Shown here: one piece after another, positions 34,736 through 48,169 of the stretch
Layout of the letters: every line of letters begins with the position of its first letter
Numbering within the stretch: position 1 is the first letter of the stretch
DNA from: Telopea speciosissima
Lineage: Eukaryota > Streptophyta > Magnoliopsida > Proteales > Proteaceae
Assembly (NCBI RefSeq): GCF_018873765.1
Contig: NC_057921.1
Location: 24,587,784-24,651,783 of the forward strand
Direction of reading: 5' to 3'
Length of the DNA: 64,000 bases
The notes under the pieces: model-generated
The model's input: only the letters and a program-made list of their open reading frames with translations
The model's database searches: none
Told to the model about the DNA's origin: nothing
Translations under genes and position numbers: made by a program

Positions 34736-37700
34736 AGAAAATGACCCTTTAAATCGCGGACTTTAAATTTAAAGAAAAAGGCCCGATGATTTTACCCACG
34801 GTTTCAGCTTAGGTAAAAACCACCTATAAATCTATGATTAACCGAGGCTGTTTATTCTGGTTTCAGTCTCAGGCGGATTTACCTGCGGTTTCATATTTGA
34901 GTAAAACCAGGCATAAAACTGCCCAAGCCAGAAAGGGTTTTCTTGCCCTGTCTTGATGAACCAACCTATGTTAGGCTTTTATTTCCTTCGTTTGTTGTTT
35001 CCCTCGCCCCTTGTGACCTATCTTACCCCGATAATTTAAGCTTTATGCTTGGCAAATAAAATTATAGAAGTGAAATGTTTACAAGATATGGGAACTGTAT
35101 TGTGGCAAGAGCATATAAAGGAAATGAGACATGATAACCATAGGAAGATGTTTGGAGTGAAGAGAAATGAGTAAGGTCAATGCACATGTAAAATCCATAT
35201 GAGATCCCTAGTGTATGGATGTGAATAATGAGATCAATGTGAACAACATGTGCTTTTGGTTACTTTACATCCCGACCAATATCAAACGAGCAAGTTATTA
35301 GCTGAAAATACCCCAACAAGGAACAAGAATTATCTATTTGAGGAAAAGAGGAAAGATTCCAAGGATTTTATCAACAATCATGTATGCAAGAGAATATGCT
35401 TGAAGATAAGACAATGTGATAATTTTCTATGAGATTTTATGACATGCAAAAGAATTAAATTTGAACTTGAAGAGTTTTTCCAAAAAATTGTGAATTAAGG
35501 ATTTTACCACAATCAAAACCTGGACATAATCCAAGTAAAATTCAACTAGGCATGATAAACCTAGCAATAATCTCTAAAATGCTTGTAAAGACTTGAAAAT
35601 TTATAAAAGATGCAATAATCAAACAAGGATCCAACAACTTAGGGCCATCGATCAAATAGGGCTTGATTTACATCCAAAAAAACCCTAGTCCCAATCGGTT
35701 TGGCATGGATTTGGTGTACATGGCTATGGGACTACAAGCAAAATCAAGACTTGATCACGACTTGAGATGATTCATCCCAAATCCAAGAAAAGAGAAAGTA
35801 GAAATGGGAAGAAAGCCATATCTTGAACAAGTGAGAGTTGAACTTTGAGGCTTGAGATTACATGAAAACCACCCAAGGGGAGCTTGAACGGAAGTCCCTA
35901 TAGAGCTCTTCCTCCCTGCGGTTATGTCCCTTTCTTTGGAGTCAAAAGTGAGTTTTAAAACTCACGGCTCCGTTTTGTTAAATTCTGCGAACAGACGAAC
36001 GAACGGATCCATACTCATGCGTCCATCCGTAGATCCGTTTGACTTAAACCCTCTCGGCCATTGAGACTTTTGAGATCGGATGAATGAACGGATTCGCATT
36101 CCACATCTGCTCGTTAGTCTGCTCTCCCTATTTTCGCGGAGGAGCCACGAACGGACCCAGAGTACTGACATCGCTCATGAGTCCACCCGATTTCTTTTAA
36201 GATTTTGAGCTTGTTTTGGAGACCTTTGACCACACTTATATGAAATAATTATGTGCCTATACCCTAGATCAGACACTCTTGTTGTGTGACCCATTTATGT
36301 GGACCACTTAAGTCTAGTTAATACCTTAAAATTGAAAGAGGTTAGGACTTGTACCCGACTGGGCCAGCTAATAAGAACTAGCAGGCATTGGTAACCGCTG
36401 TGACTCCTCTCTTACATAAAAGGAGAAGAGTTACCTTTGAGGATGAAGACCTTAGACCCTGTGAATTTAAAGACCCGAACCTTATGGATAGGAAAGCCTA
36501 AACCTATACAGGTAGAGACCCTTAATGGGGTGCGTAGAATCTAAACCTGTGGGTAGGTACTAGAAAAGGAAAGTAATAGGCTGGTTTGGGTTGGTATCTT
36601 TGAGTGAGCCATGAAGGTCGCGTGTATTTGGAAGTCATTCATAACACCTCAAGCTAGTGACGACTCTATTTGAACTTTATTTGGTTTATCCAAACCTTGT
36701 TTAGACTCATAGAGAAAGTCCTACATCGTGATTTGACTTTCCAAAAAAAAAAAAAAAAGGACTTAGTGAATAGTACCTAAGAACTTCTTGTTCTTGTGGA
36801 TTGATCTAGATGACAGGTATGTCTATAGGGATGTGAATGTAATTATTGAATTTATGCGTATGTATTGGTGTGAAAATAAAATATATAAAGATATATAGAT
36901 ATCCCATAGAACCTTGGACTTGTGTGACTAGGAGTTTGGGTTTCATTACTCAAAATCCTAGAACATGACCTTTGAGAGTTCAATCCCTTAAGTTCTCTAA
37001 GCCCAATGAATTTAATGATATAACCAGGCCCTAGTGGACCCTAGGACACCATTCCCTTGTCCTTGGGACTTAAAGATCCAAGTGGGACAAATTGGATTAA
37101 AGAACACCTTCAAAATTTGTGTCATACCATGATCAAATGCAAGGGCGGATGCAAGGCCCTGCCTACAACCGTGTTTGCATCTGATGTTGCCCTAAAGGCC
37201 GGCAACCTATGTAATTTATGGTACTACAAGTATGACCTTACCTCGACCTTGCTGTGTAACTAGTTGGAGCCCTGACCTTGGTTGACCAAACCTTAGGGTA
37301 ATGGATAATGAATTTAATGACCAGATAGGTTAAATTATTGAGACCTGCTTAAAGATTTGACTTGGACAAAAGCTAGTAAAGGTTGTTGGTTCTTGAAAGA
37401 GGACTGATGTGGACTTCCCCTGTGGAATGACTGTATAATAGGTTTAAAGGTTGATAAAGCTGAAACTGAAGAATGTAACAAGACCTTCTCCAACAATAGA
37501 TATGAATGGAGTAATGGGTCACCAAATGCGTTCCCTCCGTACTGGGAGTGAACAATAGGAGATTCCATCAATATTCCAAATCATTCTAAAGTTGGGTTAG
37601 GTAATGAGACAACCAGATGTGAACGCATTCAGAATATAAACCCTATGATGGGACATGGACAGGTTAAATCTTGTAACCCAAGAATGACCAGAGCAATGAA

Positions 37701-38000
37701 GGACAGAGTGGTATCACCTGATCTGGAAGATCTAGGCAACCTCTGTTCCTTGAGACATAACTTAGTAGTTGGAACCCTGTTTTCCTTGGGCTATTGTGAA
37801 CCACATTTCTTATGGTAATGTGACCCTATAAAGGAAAAGAACTGTGAAACCTGACTTGCTGTGCCATGTAGGCACTGCCTCATCTTGACCCGACCTTTGA
37901 CTTAGTTCAAGATGTGAGTGACTTGGGATGTTGTTATCCAATAGCCCTTATCACTTGAGACCCTAGCTGCCTCAAATTTCGGAGATGAAATTTCTTGTAA
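34736..38000. other. remaining interior of the non-autonomous element
   Basis: No ORF is supported. The part next to the antisense gene (34787-34919) holds two GGTTTCA-type units resembling those in the LTR. At 35996-36190 are three GAACGGATC-type units resembling those of the outer LTR, one with perfect 8-base arms (36002-36009 and 36032-36039). An A run is at 36744-36758. The rest looks like decayed LTR or untranslated sequence. Confidence 0.5.
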
Positions 38001-38011
38001 GGTGGGGAGGA
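38001..38011 (+). other. inner element polypurine tract
   Basis: GGTGGGGAGGA directly precedes the TGTTATACCC start of the 3' LTR. Confidence 0.85.
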
Positions 38012-40769
38012 TGTTATACCCGCACCCCGGGAGTATAATTAATTATTATTTTCTTTCCGTGACGTGTAGTTACCGCTGCAATGTATGCTGGTGAGCTGTT
38101 CTCACTGGTGGTCAAACCCAACTACAAAATTATTGACCACAGTATGGGTTTGCCTGTAGAGAAAACTATCGGAGTCATGGGGGACAAACCTTGACGGCTA
38201 AGAAGTAAGTTCTAGCCCTTAATTTTATTTATTTAACCTTTCCCTCGATGCCCTCGAAGTGCGGGCCAAGGTTTGAACCGCCCAGGCTATTTTAGTTGGG
38301 TAGAAAATATTTTATTGGTGGGTCCCATTTACCTCGGAAAACATGTAAAGAGCTTAAGCCATATCATGTGAACCCATCTTTTAATTAGGCTCTTTCCTAA
38401 TTATAACCAGTGGGCAGGCCCATTTAGTTTAAGAGGCCCATTGGACTCAAGTGGCCATTTAACTTATATGATCCATTTAACTTAAGGGCTCATTTAACTC
38501 TATTTGACCCAAGGATGGATTATTCCATTCCTAATTCCCAAATAAAATCATGGGTCGACCCATTTAGCTCTTGACCCATTTAACTTAAAGGTCCCAATGC
38601 CCATTTTCTATAAATAAGACTAAAGGGGGAGAGAGCATTCATTCTCTTTACTTCTCCCATCTAACCTAAATCGTGGAGGAGAGAAAGAGGAGTGAAAGAG
38701 GAAGGAGAAAAGGAGGAGGAAGGTGGAGAAGCTTGGTTGGAGGTTGAGACCCCACTTCTTAGAGCCATAAACGTGGAGCTCTCCTATTTTTGGGGTAGGT
38801 AAGCCATTAAATCCTACACCTCTTCCTCTATTTTGGGTTTTAAGGTTTAGGGAAATGGGAGAGACTTGACCTAGGGTTCTCTTGGAACCCAAGGAATCGA
38901 TGGAGCCTCTAAGCCTAGGCTATGGTGGAGTTATTTCACTCCATTACAAGCTCTAAGCCTAAGCAAAATAACTCCATTACAAGCTCTAAGCCTAAGAAAT
39001 CTCTTTCCATCTGAGAAATCTAGGGTTTCTACCCTATTGTGCCTTGGATTAGGTTCTTCTTGGGTTTTCTCTTGAATCCCTCGGATTGAATGGAGCTAAT
39101 GAGGCCTTAGAACCCTAATGGGCATAGGAAGGAGCTTCCTTGGTGTTCCTATGCTTTTAAACTACTTGGAAATGGAACCCTTGGAAGGAGGTCCCTTGGA
39201 TTTTGGACTTGCAGGTGTGAGGTTTTACATGTGGCTTAAGACCTGCAAGAAACCACCCTGAAATTATCTCCCTGAGAATACCCCTGGAAAGCTAGGTTTT
39301 ATGTACGGTTTCACTTCCTGAGATAAACCACTTGTGCAACCGCACTTGACTGAGACTGTTCTGAGCCCCTGGTTTTCCAAGATTTACCTGTGGTTTCAAG
39401 AATTGGGCATGAGACCACCCATAAAACCACCCTGTCTCTGAAATCTTATACTTAAAATAATTAAGAGAGACCTTTTGGGGATCCGTCCCTTTACTTATTT
39501 AACCCTATTTTTACTCTTTGTCTAGGTTTAAAACTCCCATCTTGTGGCATATAACTTAATCGCGGCGACAACTTGTAACTTCGGGACATAACTTATATTG
39601 TGAGTGGGTTTGGTTTGTTTGAGCTTGCTATTATTATTAATTTCATATGTACCATGCTATTAGTATATTTTATTAAGCATGATTGTGCATTTTGCATATT
39701 TTATTAAATGATTGATATGATGATGTTGTGGTTGCTTTCCATTCTTTATTGGGTTGTAGTGTCGGTGAATACCGATGCCGAAACCCCGGAATACATATAT
39801 AATACCTTTGATTGAATGTCATATTGAACTGTATGCGCCGTGCCGTGCTGGTACCCGTGTGTTAAACCTGTTAAAAAGTTGATGCGCCCGGATTACCTCT
39901 CGGGACGATAGGACTTGCATGTAGTATATCTGCGGCTAGGACTTTGCACCCTTATGCTACGACCCTTACCAACAGGGGTTTAGGTGTTGGGTAACCAGAA
40001 CTCCGGATTCTGTGGAGGTGGGAGAGGCCAGTCATAGTAGTAATGGTTATCGAGGCTTGCCACTGGGATGTTTTGGTGGCATTGTCCGACGTAAGCTCCC
40101 TGGTGACAATTGAGGTTCATTGTGGCGATAAGTTAAGTGACCCACGGTGTTTTTCGAGTTATCACAGTAGCATATACCTCTGACTTAGTTGTGTGATAGG
40201 TGAAAAAATGGAATTAACATGTGTATGCATCATTGGACTATGTGAATTGTGTGTTTGTGCATCCCCATCCCCTCACTGGCTCAGTGGAGCTAACCCTCTC
40301 GTGTACACACTTTTTAGATTATGGTGCAGGTACGGAGGAGCTGAAAGCTGTGTTTGAGGAACATGGTGACGGGTGTCCTTGTGACGATTACGCCTACGAC
40401 GTGAGGATACTTGGGACTTGGTCCCTTTTCTGATTATTTTAGGGCTTAAAGCCCATGTATATACATTTACTGCTATACCTTTGTTAATAATTATTAGATG
40501 GTTTTGGAAAATGTATTAATTACAGTATTTATCATTTAGCCTTTGAACGTCTTGTAACTATTTGATTTTATACGCTTCAGCAAAACTATTGATCTTTTGG
40601 AATGTAATATTCCCTTTCCGTACTCTGATATTATATGGCTTTAATATTGGTTATGACTGGGCATTGGGACACTGTGTCAGTGATCTTGGTAGCTTAATGG
40701 GATGACACGCGTCGTCCTAGTCACCCCTTATATTATATTATATCCCTTGTCTGGGATCGGGGTATGACA
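38012..40769 (+). repeat. inner element 3' LTR (2758 bp)
   Basis: Begins TGTTATACCCGCACCCCGGG and ends GGGGTATGACA. It is 36 bp longer than the 5' LTR, mostly because of a tandem duplication of about 33 bp (ACTCCATTACAAGCTCTAAG block) at about 38936-39000. TATA box at 38609-38616 and hairpin units at 39204-39430 match the 5' copy. Confidence 0.9.
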
Positions 40770-40774
40770 GTATA

Positions 40775-41644
40775 TCTGTGGCTAGGATGCTTGTTCCCTT
40801 ATGCTACGACCCTTGCCAACAGGGGTTTATGTGTTGGATAGTCTGAGCACCTGTGGTCTGTGGAGGTGGGAGAGGCCAGGGCAGGGGTAGTGATGGCTAT
40901 TGGGGTTTGCCACTGGGTGGTCATGATGGCTTCTACCGACGCCGGTCCCTTCGTGATAATTGAGGTCTCACTGGGGCGATGGGATAAGTGACCCTCAGTG
41001 TTTCCCGAGTTATCACAGTAGTATATATTTGACCGATAGAATTGTGTATTAGGTGAAAAATTGAATCTAACATTAGCATGCATCATTCTGTTTGATATTG
41101 ATTGTGTGATGTGTGCGCATTCTGCTTTGCTCCCTCACTAGCTAGTGTAGCTAATCCCGTTGTACAACCACTTTTTAGTTTATATGCAGATAGCCTCTTA
41201 ACGAACACCGTTGGATGCGAATCAAATGGAGTTGATGGCCGTGGCTTGGATGTAGATGTACACCCAAGAGTAGTGCCCTTGGGGCAATTATTACTTATTT
41301 ATTTAAATTCTGTCTTCATCCCACAACCATGTATGAACTGTATGTTTAATTATTAGGAGAGATTGAATGGTTACGAACACTGCTATTGTGCTATGTGTTA
41401 TTATTAGAGAACCGATGCTCTATAATTTCACATATTTGACTTTAATTTTGCTTCCGCTAACTCTGTGATTGGAACGATTTATCCCTTTCGGTACAGTCCT
41501 TTCTGTCGTCATAATGTGATGACAGGGTGGACTGTGGCTCGGGACACTGTATCTGCGATCTTGGTAGGTGTTGGGATAATGTGTAATTGTCCCAGTCATA
41601 CCCCTATGTGGCAATATATATTACATCGGGATAGGGGCGTGACA
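40775..41644 (+). repeat. outer solo LTR, right segment
   Basis: Continues the outer LTR from the GTATA insertion site: the sequence TCTGTGGCTAGGATGC is the homologue of 31705 in the inner LTR. It ends TAGGGGCGTGACA at 41644, followed by TGTTT, matching the left flank at 27860-27864. No PBS or internal sequence follows, which makes it a solo LTR. Confidence 0.8.
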
Positions 41645-41649
41645 TGTTT

Positions 41650-42171
41650 AGTTCATGATTCTCATCATGTGTGTTGGATTGCTTAGTCATAAATATGGTA
41701 GAAGATGTAGTCCTTAGGCCAATGTGCTCAATGCGCTCAATTTAGTGGTAGATATTTTTCTCACCTGTGTGTATGTAGTTTTAGGCTTTCATGTTAATTT
41801 TCATACTTTTTTTTTCATATTTTCTTTTCATGATAGATCTAGGGTTTTCATTGTTTTTGTACGTGTCTTTGTCCATAGTTTATTATGTTTTAAATTCAAT
41901 ATATTAATCTTTATTTTGCAGTCAAATCTCTAAGTATGTTTTCCCTAAACCTTAATTTTCTTTATTAACGTATTTTATTATAAGGTAATTATGCATATGT
42001 TATATAATTTAACCAAGTAATATAAAGATCGATTTTCAATAGACAGACTAAGGTGCTTAACACCTTCCCTAGACTGTAACCTAGACCCGTTTTCAAATCA
42101 ACGGTTAGACCATCCCCATTGGATAAGTCTTGGAGCCAAGTTTCTTTTGGGTGGATCATAGACTCTAATCT
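41650..42171 (+). repeat. Tat-type LTR, distal part
   Basis: Resumes the LTR interrupted at 27865. It contains the block AAGGTGCTTAACACCTTCCC, a diverged relative of the 20610 block, and AAGTCTTGGAGCCAAG, and ends near TCTAGATAGCGACTCTC, a decayed version of the TGGCGACTC junction. The true end is uncertain because flanking sequence gives no clear duplication. Confidence 0.45.
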
Positions 42172-42590
42172 AGATAGCGACTCTCTATGTTTTGACTCAT
42201 CTCATTTAAAATGCATGAGATGGATAATGACGTGACTATCCCACGATTCAGCCCTAATTGTCCTCACACCCACATGACCCGTTTTGAGCAATAGTATAGG
42301 ATCAAAAAAATAAGAATCCGCATAGATACCCAAGCTTTAGATATAGTACATGAAGTGGGCCAACGTCATCCCAGAAGTGGGCTAGCCTGATCCAAGAAAA
42401 CATTGGACTCCCAATGTGAACACATGAATGAAGCATGGAAGACAGGTAATAGCATCTTCTCAGTGAGATTGACAAATCGGTAAAAAAAGGTTCCTTGCCA
42501 CAAGGCATATCATTAGAATCATGGAGACAATTTTCCTTTGAAAAAGGAGGGGTCACAAAGAGATGAGACAACAGATCAACACCAAAACTT

Positions 42591-42598
42591 TATAAAAA
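42591..42598 (+). promoter_or_regulatory. putative TATA box of tetraspanin gene
   Basis: TATAAAAA in CAAAACTTTATAAAAATATG lies 193 bp before the start codon. A start about 30 bp downstream would leave a 5' leader of roughly 165 bp, rich in pyrimidines near 42705-42745. Confidence 0.5.
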
Positions 42599-42790
42599 TA
42601 TGAAGCCTTATTGCTTTAGTTTCTCTTTTTATGGACCCAAGCCCCAAGGAAAGGAGAAAAAGTTGAGATGGGTTGGATAGCAAAGTAGCACTCTGAAGGT
42701 ATTCTTTCCTGATTTCAGTACTTCCTTCAATTCCTTTACCTCTCAAACAGAAGAAACCCTGTGAAACTCCATTGAATCCACCTTGTCAAG

Positions 42791-44098
42791 ATGGCTATGA
42801 GCAACAATGTCATCGGAGCCATCAACTTTGTTGGTGTTCTCCTTTCCATTCCAATCATAGGTGCAGGAATCTGGCTCATGAATGAACCTGACAATGCTTG
42901 TGTTAAGATACTTCAATGGCCTGTCATCATTTTGGGTATAGTGATCTTGGTTGTAGCACTAACAGGTTTCATTGGAGCTTTTTGGCGCATTCCTTGGCTC
43001 CTCATCTTCTACCTTATTGCAATGCTTATCCTTATAATACTGCTAGCATGTCTAGTAGTATTCATTTATATGGTCACTATTAAGGGTTCAGCTCACATTG
43101 CTCCTAGTAGAGCCTATCTGGAGTATCATCTTGATGACTACTCCGGTTGGCTACGACGAAGAGTGCAGAGTTCTTTCAAGTGGGATCAGATTCGAAATTG
43201 TCTTGGCTCCACCAGCATGTGTTCAGAATTGAATCAGAGTTACCATTTTGCACAGGATTTCTTCAATGCACGCCTTACCCCCTTACAGGTATTTTGCCTA
43301 GTTTCTGTTTTCTTACAATTGCTACTTTAATTATTATTATTAGAACAAAGTGGGTAACTCTCAGAAGGAATAATAAGAAGAAAATTAATTCACTAGGGCA
43401 AAAAATTAACCAAACTCTTACTAGTTTTCTTTTCTTTTATTTATTTTTTATTTTTTTATAGGTAACCCTTACTAGTTATTTTTTAGAGAACCTAGATAGT
43501 TTACTTCAACACTAAGGAAGCCTTAGATTTATCTTGAATTATTCCTAGAATAACCACTATATTGGATTAGGGTTTCCTATGTAAATGATCACTAATCACA
43601 ACTCTAATATAAAGTGACATACTTAGATTCTTCACCATGTGGTGGACACCCTTTTTACCACTATTCTTCAATCCTAAGGAACATACTTAGATTCTTTCTT
43701 ATACACCAATATATATATATATATATATATATGTGGCACACTTTGATCTAATTAAACCCTTTTTTGATCTCTCTTTGTTCGTATAGTCCGGATGCTGCAA
43801 GCCACCGACCCAATGCGGGTACACGTTTGTGAATCCGACATACTGGATTAGTCCGATATATACCGCGGCCGACATGGATTGCTTGCAGTGGAGTAATGAT
43901 CAAACCCAACTTTGTTATGCCTGTGACTCATGCAAAGCAGGTTTACTAGCTAATCTTAAGAAGGAATGGAGGAGAGTAGATGTCATCTTAGTCATCACTC
44001 TGATTGCTCTGATATGTGTTTACTTGATGGGTTGTTGTGCCTTCAGAAATGCTAAGACTGAAGATCTGTTTCGTAGATACAAGCAAGGTTATACTTAG
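42791..44098 (+). CDS. tetraspanin (plant TET family), two exons
   Basis: Exon 1 is 42791-43288, exon 2 is 43787-44098, intron 43289-43786 (CAG/GTATTT to GTATAG), phase 0, total 269 residues. It is predicted as a four-pass membrane scaffold that organises microdomains at the plasma membrane or in vesicles. TM1 is about 7-29, TM2 43-67, TM3 70-98 and TM4 230-252. Between TM3 and TM4 lies a large extracellular loop with the plant tetraspanin signature GCCKPP (168-173) and further cysteines at about 176, 198, 209, 212 and 215. The single intron just before the GCC motif and the length fit the TET7/8/9-type group in Arabidopsis, but I do not assign an ortholog. The frame is intact. Its neighbours are transposon remnants on both sides, so it is an isolated gene. 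Confidence 0.95.
43708..43731. repeat. AT microsatellite in tetraspanin intron
   Basis: About twelve TA/AT dinucleotides inside the single intron, 55 bp before the acceptor. Confidence 0.9.
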
Positions 44099-45869
44099 TG
44101 ATCATGAGGATTTCAATGTGAACTAGCACCAGGGATTGTGGGGGTTAGTGTTTGACACTCTTTTACAGTCTTTACTTGGAGGGTAGTTGGTGGTCATTGG
44201 TGTGATTTCATGAAGGGTAGTTTTATCATTTCAAGGCAATGTAAAATGTCATTTTCTTACAAAGTTGTAAAGGAGTGGGGTCTGAACTCTGTTGCACTTT
44301 GAATTTGGTTACCCGAAAAGATCAACATGTTGACGTAATTCACGGGAAGCACCGAAAGTTAATTTGCTCAAAATTGGAGAGGAAGTCACGATGGGGTCCC
44401 ACTCATGTGAGCATTGCGCCCCCCTCCCTCTCCTTTTTTTTTTTTTTTTGTGAAACTTTTTTTGTTAGTACCACTAGTACTTGTAGAATTCGAATCCAGT
44501 TACTAAACAAATCTGTTCTTGTGTGGACCATAGTCGCTAAAGATTCTGATTTAATAATGGCTACCATTTATGATTCTGATTTTAAGTGACACACCTCATA
44601 AATGGTGCCCATTACAAGGTTTCGTTTGTGAACAACGGCTTGTTCAGTTGATCAGTGGCTCGCCAATAGACTCCAACCTTGTAGGACGCAAGGGATGGAC
44701 CTTCCTGTTTCACATTATTGGATTTTGTGTTTCCAAAGGGATTCCTTTTTGAAAAGCTAAGTTTCAAAATGTGAAAACCCGTTCTTTCTAATGGTGGTTT
44801 ATTTGGAAACACTTGTTGTGTGTATATGGTGATTTGAACCATGGTCTTCTTCTGTAAATTTGTAAGAAAACTTGGAAAGACATAAGAACCTTTTCAAGTT
44901 TAGTCCCATATTGATTATGAACAAATGGAATGGGGAACTAATAAAAATTCATGTAGCTTACAAGGGACATAAGGTTCCAAGGGAAGTGTACCTTGTTTGT
45001 CCAATTATCACATTGTTGGAATGTCGTAGTTGGGGTCCAGGGTGAGCAAGGGTTTTTGCTATGTTCTCTGGTTTCTTGGGGCGTTGCTACTTACTATTTT
45101 GGGAGATACAAGGAGATACTCTGTAAGTTATTACCTTCGTATAGTTTGTATTGTAATCACTTTTTGGGTGCTGTCAATTGTGATTGAAGTGGTTTTATCT
45201 TAGAGGTGACAGCGTAAAGGTCAACCCGGTTTTGCATATATTCGAGGCATTCAAATACCTTAAGAAAAGTATGCTTTGTACGACTCCACTTGTGTTATTG
45301 TTTATTGTTTTGGGAGATACAATGAGATAATCTGTAAGTTATTTAATTTGTTTTACTTGATATTTCATTCAGTTCAATATATATATATAAACAGATTCTG
45401 TCAAGTCTTATACCGATTGCCTAGAATCCAATTTCTAACACACATTTGTTTCATGAGACATCTTCCCCCAACCCTCCTCATCCTTCTTCTTTGGAGTGGT
45501 TCAAAATTTTCTTGTAGATGTAGGCCAGATTTGATATGTTTTCTATTTCAATTTTGGATTGATTTCATGAAATAGTCAACAAATAGAGTTTTGGTCAAGA
45601 AATTGAAATTGTTTTGATTGCATCAATGTGATTTCAAGAATAAGAAATTCATTTGGTAGATCAATTTCTGAGAATAAATTCTCTATCATTTTTTGGGAGA
45701 GAGTGGTGGTGGGGGCGAAACGGGGGCGGGTCGAGAAGGTGGTGGAGGCTTGGTAGTGGGGGCATGCTGGAGGTAAGACCATCACGAGAAGAAGGTGATG
45801 TTTAATTTTTTACATAAAATTGTTTATACCCTAATTTCGGCCTAGAAAGGAAAGGAAATGCGTTTGGGC
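44099..45869. other. intergenic region after the tetraspanin gene
   Basis: The tetraspanin 3' untranslated region probably spans to about 44250 (AATGTAAAATG near 44237 could be a polyadenylation element). The rest shows a T run at 44436-44452 and G-rich sequence at 45700-45770 that may be the LINE leader. I see no other gene. Confidence 0.4.
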
Positions 45870-47438
45870 CGAGATGCTGTTAGAACTGGTTCTTTCTGGA
45901 ACTGTCCAACGGAGTATCACTATGGTGGTTTACTTTGTTTTGACAGAAGTAAGGGATCAGGATTCTGTTTCTGGCAATGAGGTGCAGGGTGGCTTGGAAG
46001 GTGATTCGGATGCTAGGACTCTGGAGGGGAAGGGGGGAATTGGTGCTGCAGGGCCTGGCAAGCTGTCATCTTATGCAGCAGCGGTTGGTGGTGGCGCTCG
46101 CAAGGTGAACATTGATTCTCTGCCTTCTCTGATTTAGGCTGGGAATATTTATGAGGATTGTTATTCCTCAAGCTGATTATGAACAAAGTCTGGCAAGATT
46201 TCAATTTGCTTTGATTGGCCGAATTAATTTTCGTCTTGGGTCATTAGATGATCTTCGTGCTTTGGCAAGGGATCATTGGTCCCTTAAGGGGGAGATGATC
46301 ATGACGGCGTTGGGCAAAGAGTATGTTGTTTTCCAATTCTCTCTGGAAAGCAATATGTCTCAGATGTGAAGAAGATCTCCTGTGAGGTTCGGCAGGCAGC
46401 TAATTCGTTTTCAACATAGGAACTCTGATTTTTGTATTCATGATAAGCATGTTGACATGAAGCTTGTATGGGTTCGATTTCTGGATCTTCTGTTTGAGTA
46501 TTGGCATGAGAATGTTCTCCTTTCAATGGCAAAGGTTATTGGCTGGCCAGTGGCTTTGGACAGGAGGACGCATAATGGTGTAATGGGGCACTTTGCCCAT
46601 GTGTTAGTGGAAATGGAAGACTCCTCTTCTTTTTCCTGAGTTTATGAATTCCGAGTTGAAAGTAAGCAACCTGGTTCAGAGGTTCTCTTTCTGTTTTAAA
46701 CAATTTGTTGTTTATGAAGATGAACTTGATCGTTGTAGTTATTGCAAGAGGGTGGGCCATGTTAGTAATGGTTGCCGTTAGAAGAAGGAAGATGAAGCCA
46801 AAGCAGGCCGTGGGCAGGTAGAGGCTCTAGTCGATGGTTTTCCTAGAGGGGGCAGACCTGATGGTGGAGGTGTTCGTGGTACAAATCAGGCATCTTTAAG
46901 TGGTGTTCATCATGGAGGGAGGCAGAGTTTTGGTAGTGGTGTTCAGACGGATCTGGCAGCAAGGAGTGGAGGTCCTTCTAGTGTAGCTGTTGGTCGTGGT
47001 GGTGCTCAGCCACCTCTGGTCGGTGCTCAGCCATCTCTGGTCAATGCTCCTCCTATCCAGGCCGCCAGTGGTGGTGGCAATTGTCTAGATGGTGTTTCCT
47101 TTTTGGACGGATCTTCTAATCCCTAGATTTGTTCTAATTTGGAGAGAAATCAGGTCTTATATCCTTCCAATAGGAGAGAAAACCCTGCCATTCTTCCTTC
47201 ACAAGAGATCCCTCTCAGTTTGGAAGGTTCCCAGGTTGGCGTCAATCATGTAGAGATCTTAGGTAACCGCAGATCCTCTCGCTCTCATATTTTAAATTTT
47301 GAAGCTGAAGAGAATCTTGGGCAAATAAACTTGTTAGTGGATCTGGGTACCCCGGTGGCATCCAACCCAGCGGGCTTCCTGAGTGGATGTGGGTCAGATG
47401 TGGACCCGACTTTGAATGGTGATAAGGAGTAGTCTGAG

Positions 47439-48113
47439 TAGAGATGTAAACGGATCGAATTCGAATCGGATTGGGTACTATCCGAATTCGAATTCGTTTA
47501 CAATTCCGCTACTCGAATTCGATCCGAATATCCGCCGAATATAATAACACAATATCAAATTCGAATTCGACTTGTTAAACGGATTCCGAATATTATCCGG
47601 TTCGATTCGTTTAGCGGATACCAAATATCCGAATGTTTCTATCCGATTACCATCCGATTGTCCGCTTACTGTTTTTTATTTATTGAGCTTTATTTCTTCT
47701 TAGAAATGACTTCATTACACTCCGTTTTTCAAACCGATTTGAAATCCTGTATCACATAATACATAAAATGCAAGGAATATAATAAAGCAGAAAAGCCTGA
47801 TCTAAAACCCAACCAAACCTACAGTATCCGAATATGGAACAACCCAACAAATATAAGCAATAGGTGATACTATAGGTAAGACTAATAACAAATCCAACAT
47901 ACAACAACCAGATTCATATAGTTAAAAAAAAAAAAACAGAATTTGAAAGATAGAAACTCATGTAAATCTGTTGCCAACAAGCTTGAGATCGACAACTTGA
48001 ACAATGAGTTCTGGGACTTCAGAGGACGATCCAAGAGATGGATTCGCTAGAAATTATAATGGTAGAAATGGCATCAAGGGTAATGCTATAAAAAGAAAAC
48101 GATGCATAAAAAC

Positions 48114-48169
<56 letters not shown>

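Larger units (their letters stand above)
29827..40769 (+). mobile_element. complete non-autonomous LTR retrotransposon (LARD-like), 10.9 kb
   Basis: It has two long LTRs (29827-32548 and 38012-40769), a PBS at 32552-32563, a polypurine tract at 38001-38011 and a perfect target duplication GTATA (29822-29826 and 40770-40774). The 5.46-kb interior has no gag, protease, RT or integrase on either strand. It contains instead a spliced gene on the opposite strand. Long LTRs plus a non-pol interior match large retrotransposon derivatives. By eye the LTRs differ by several percent, so it is older than the copia insertion. The LTR style suggests a chromovirus (Tekay/Del-like) partner, which is inference. 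Confidence 0.9.
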
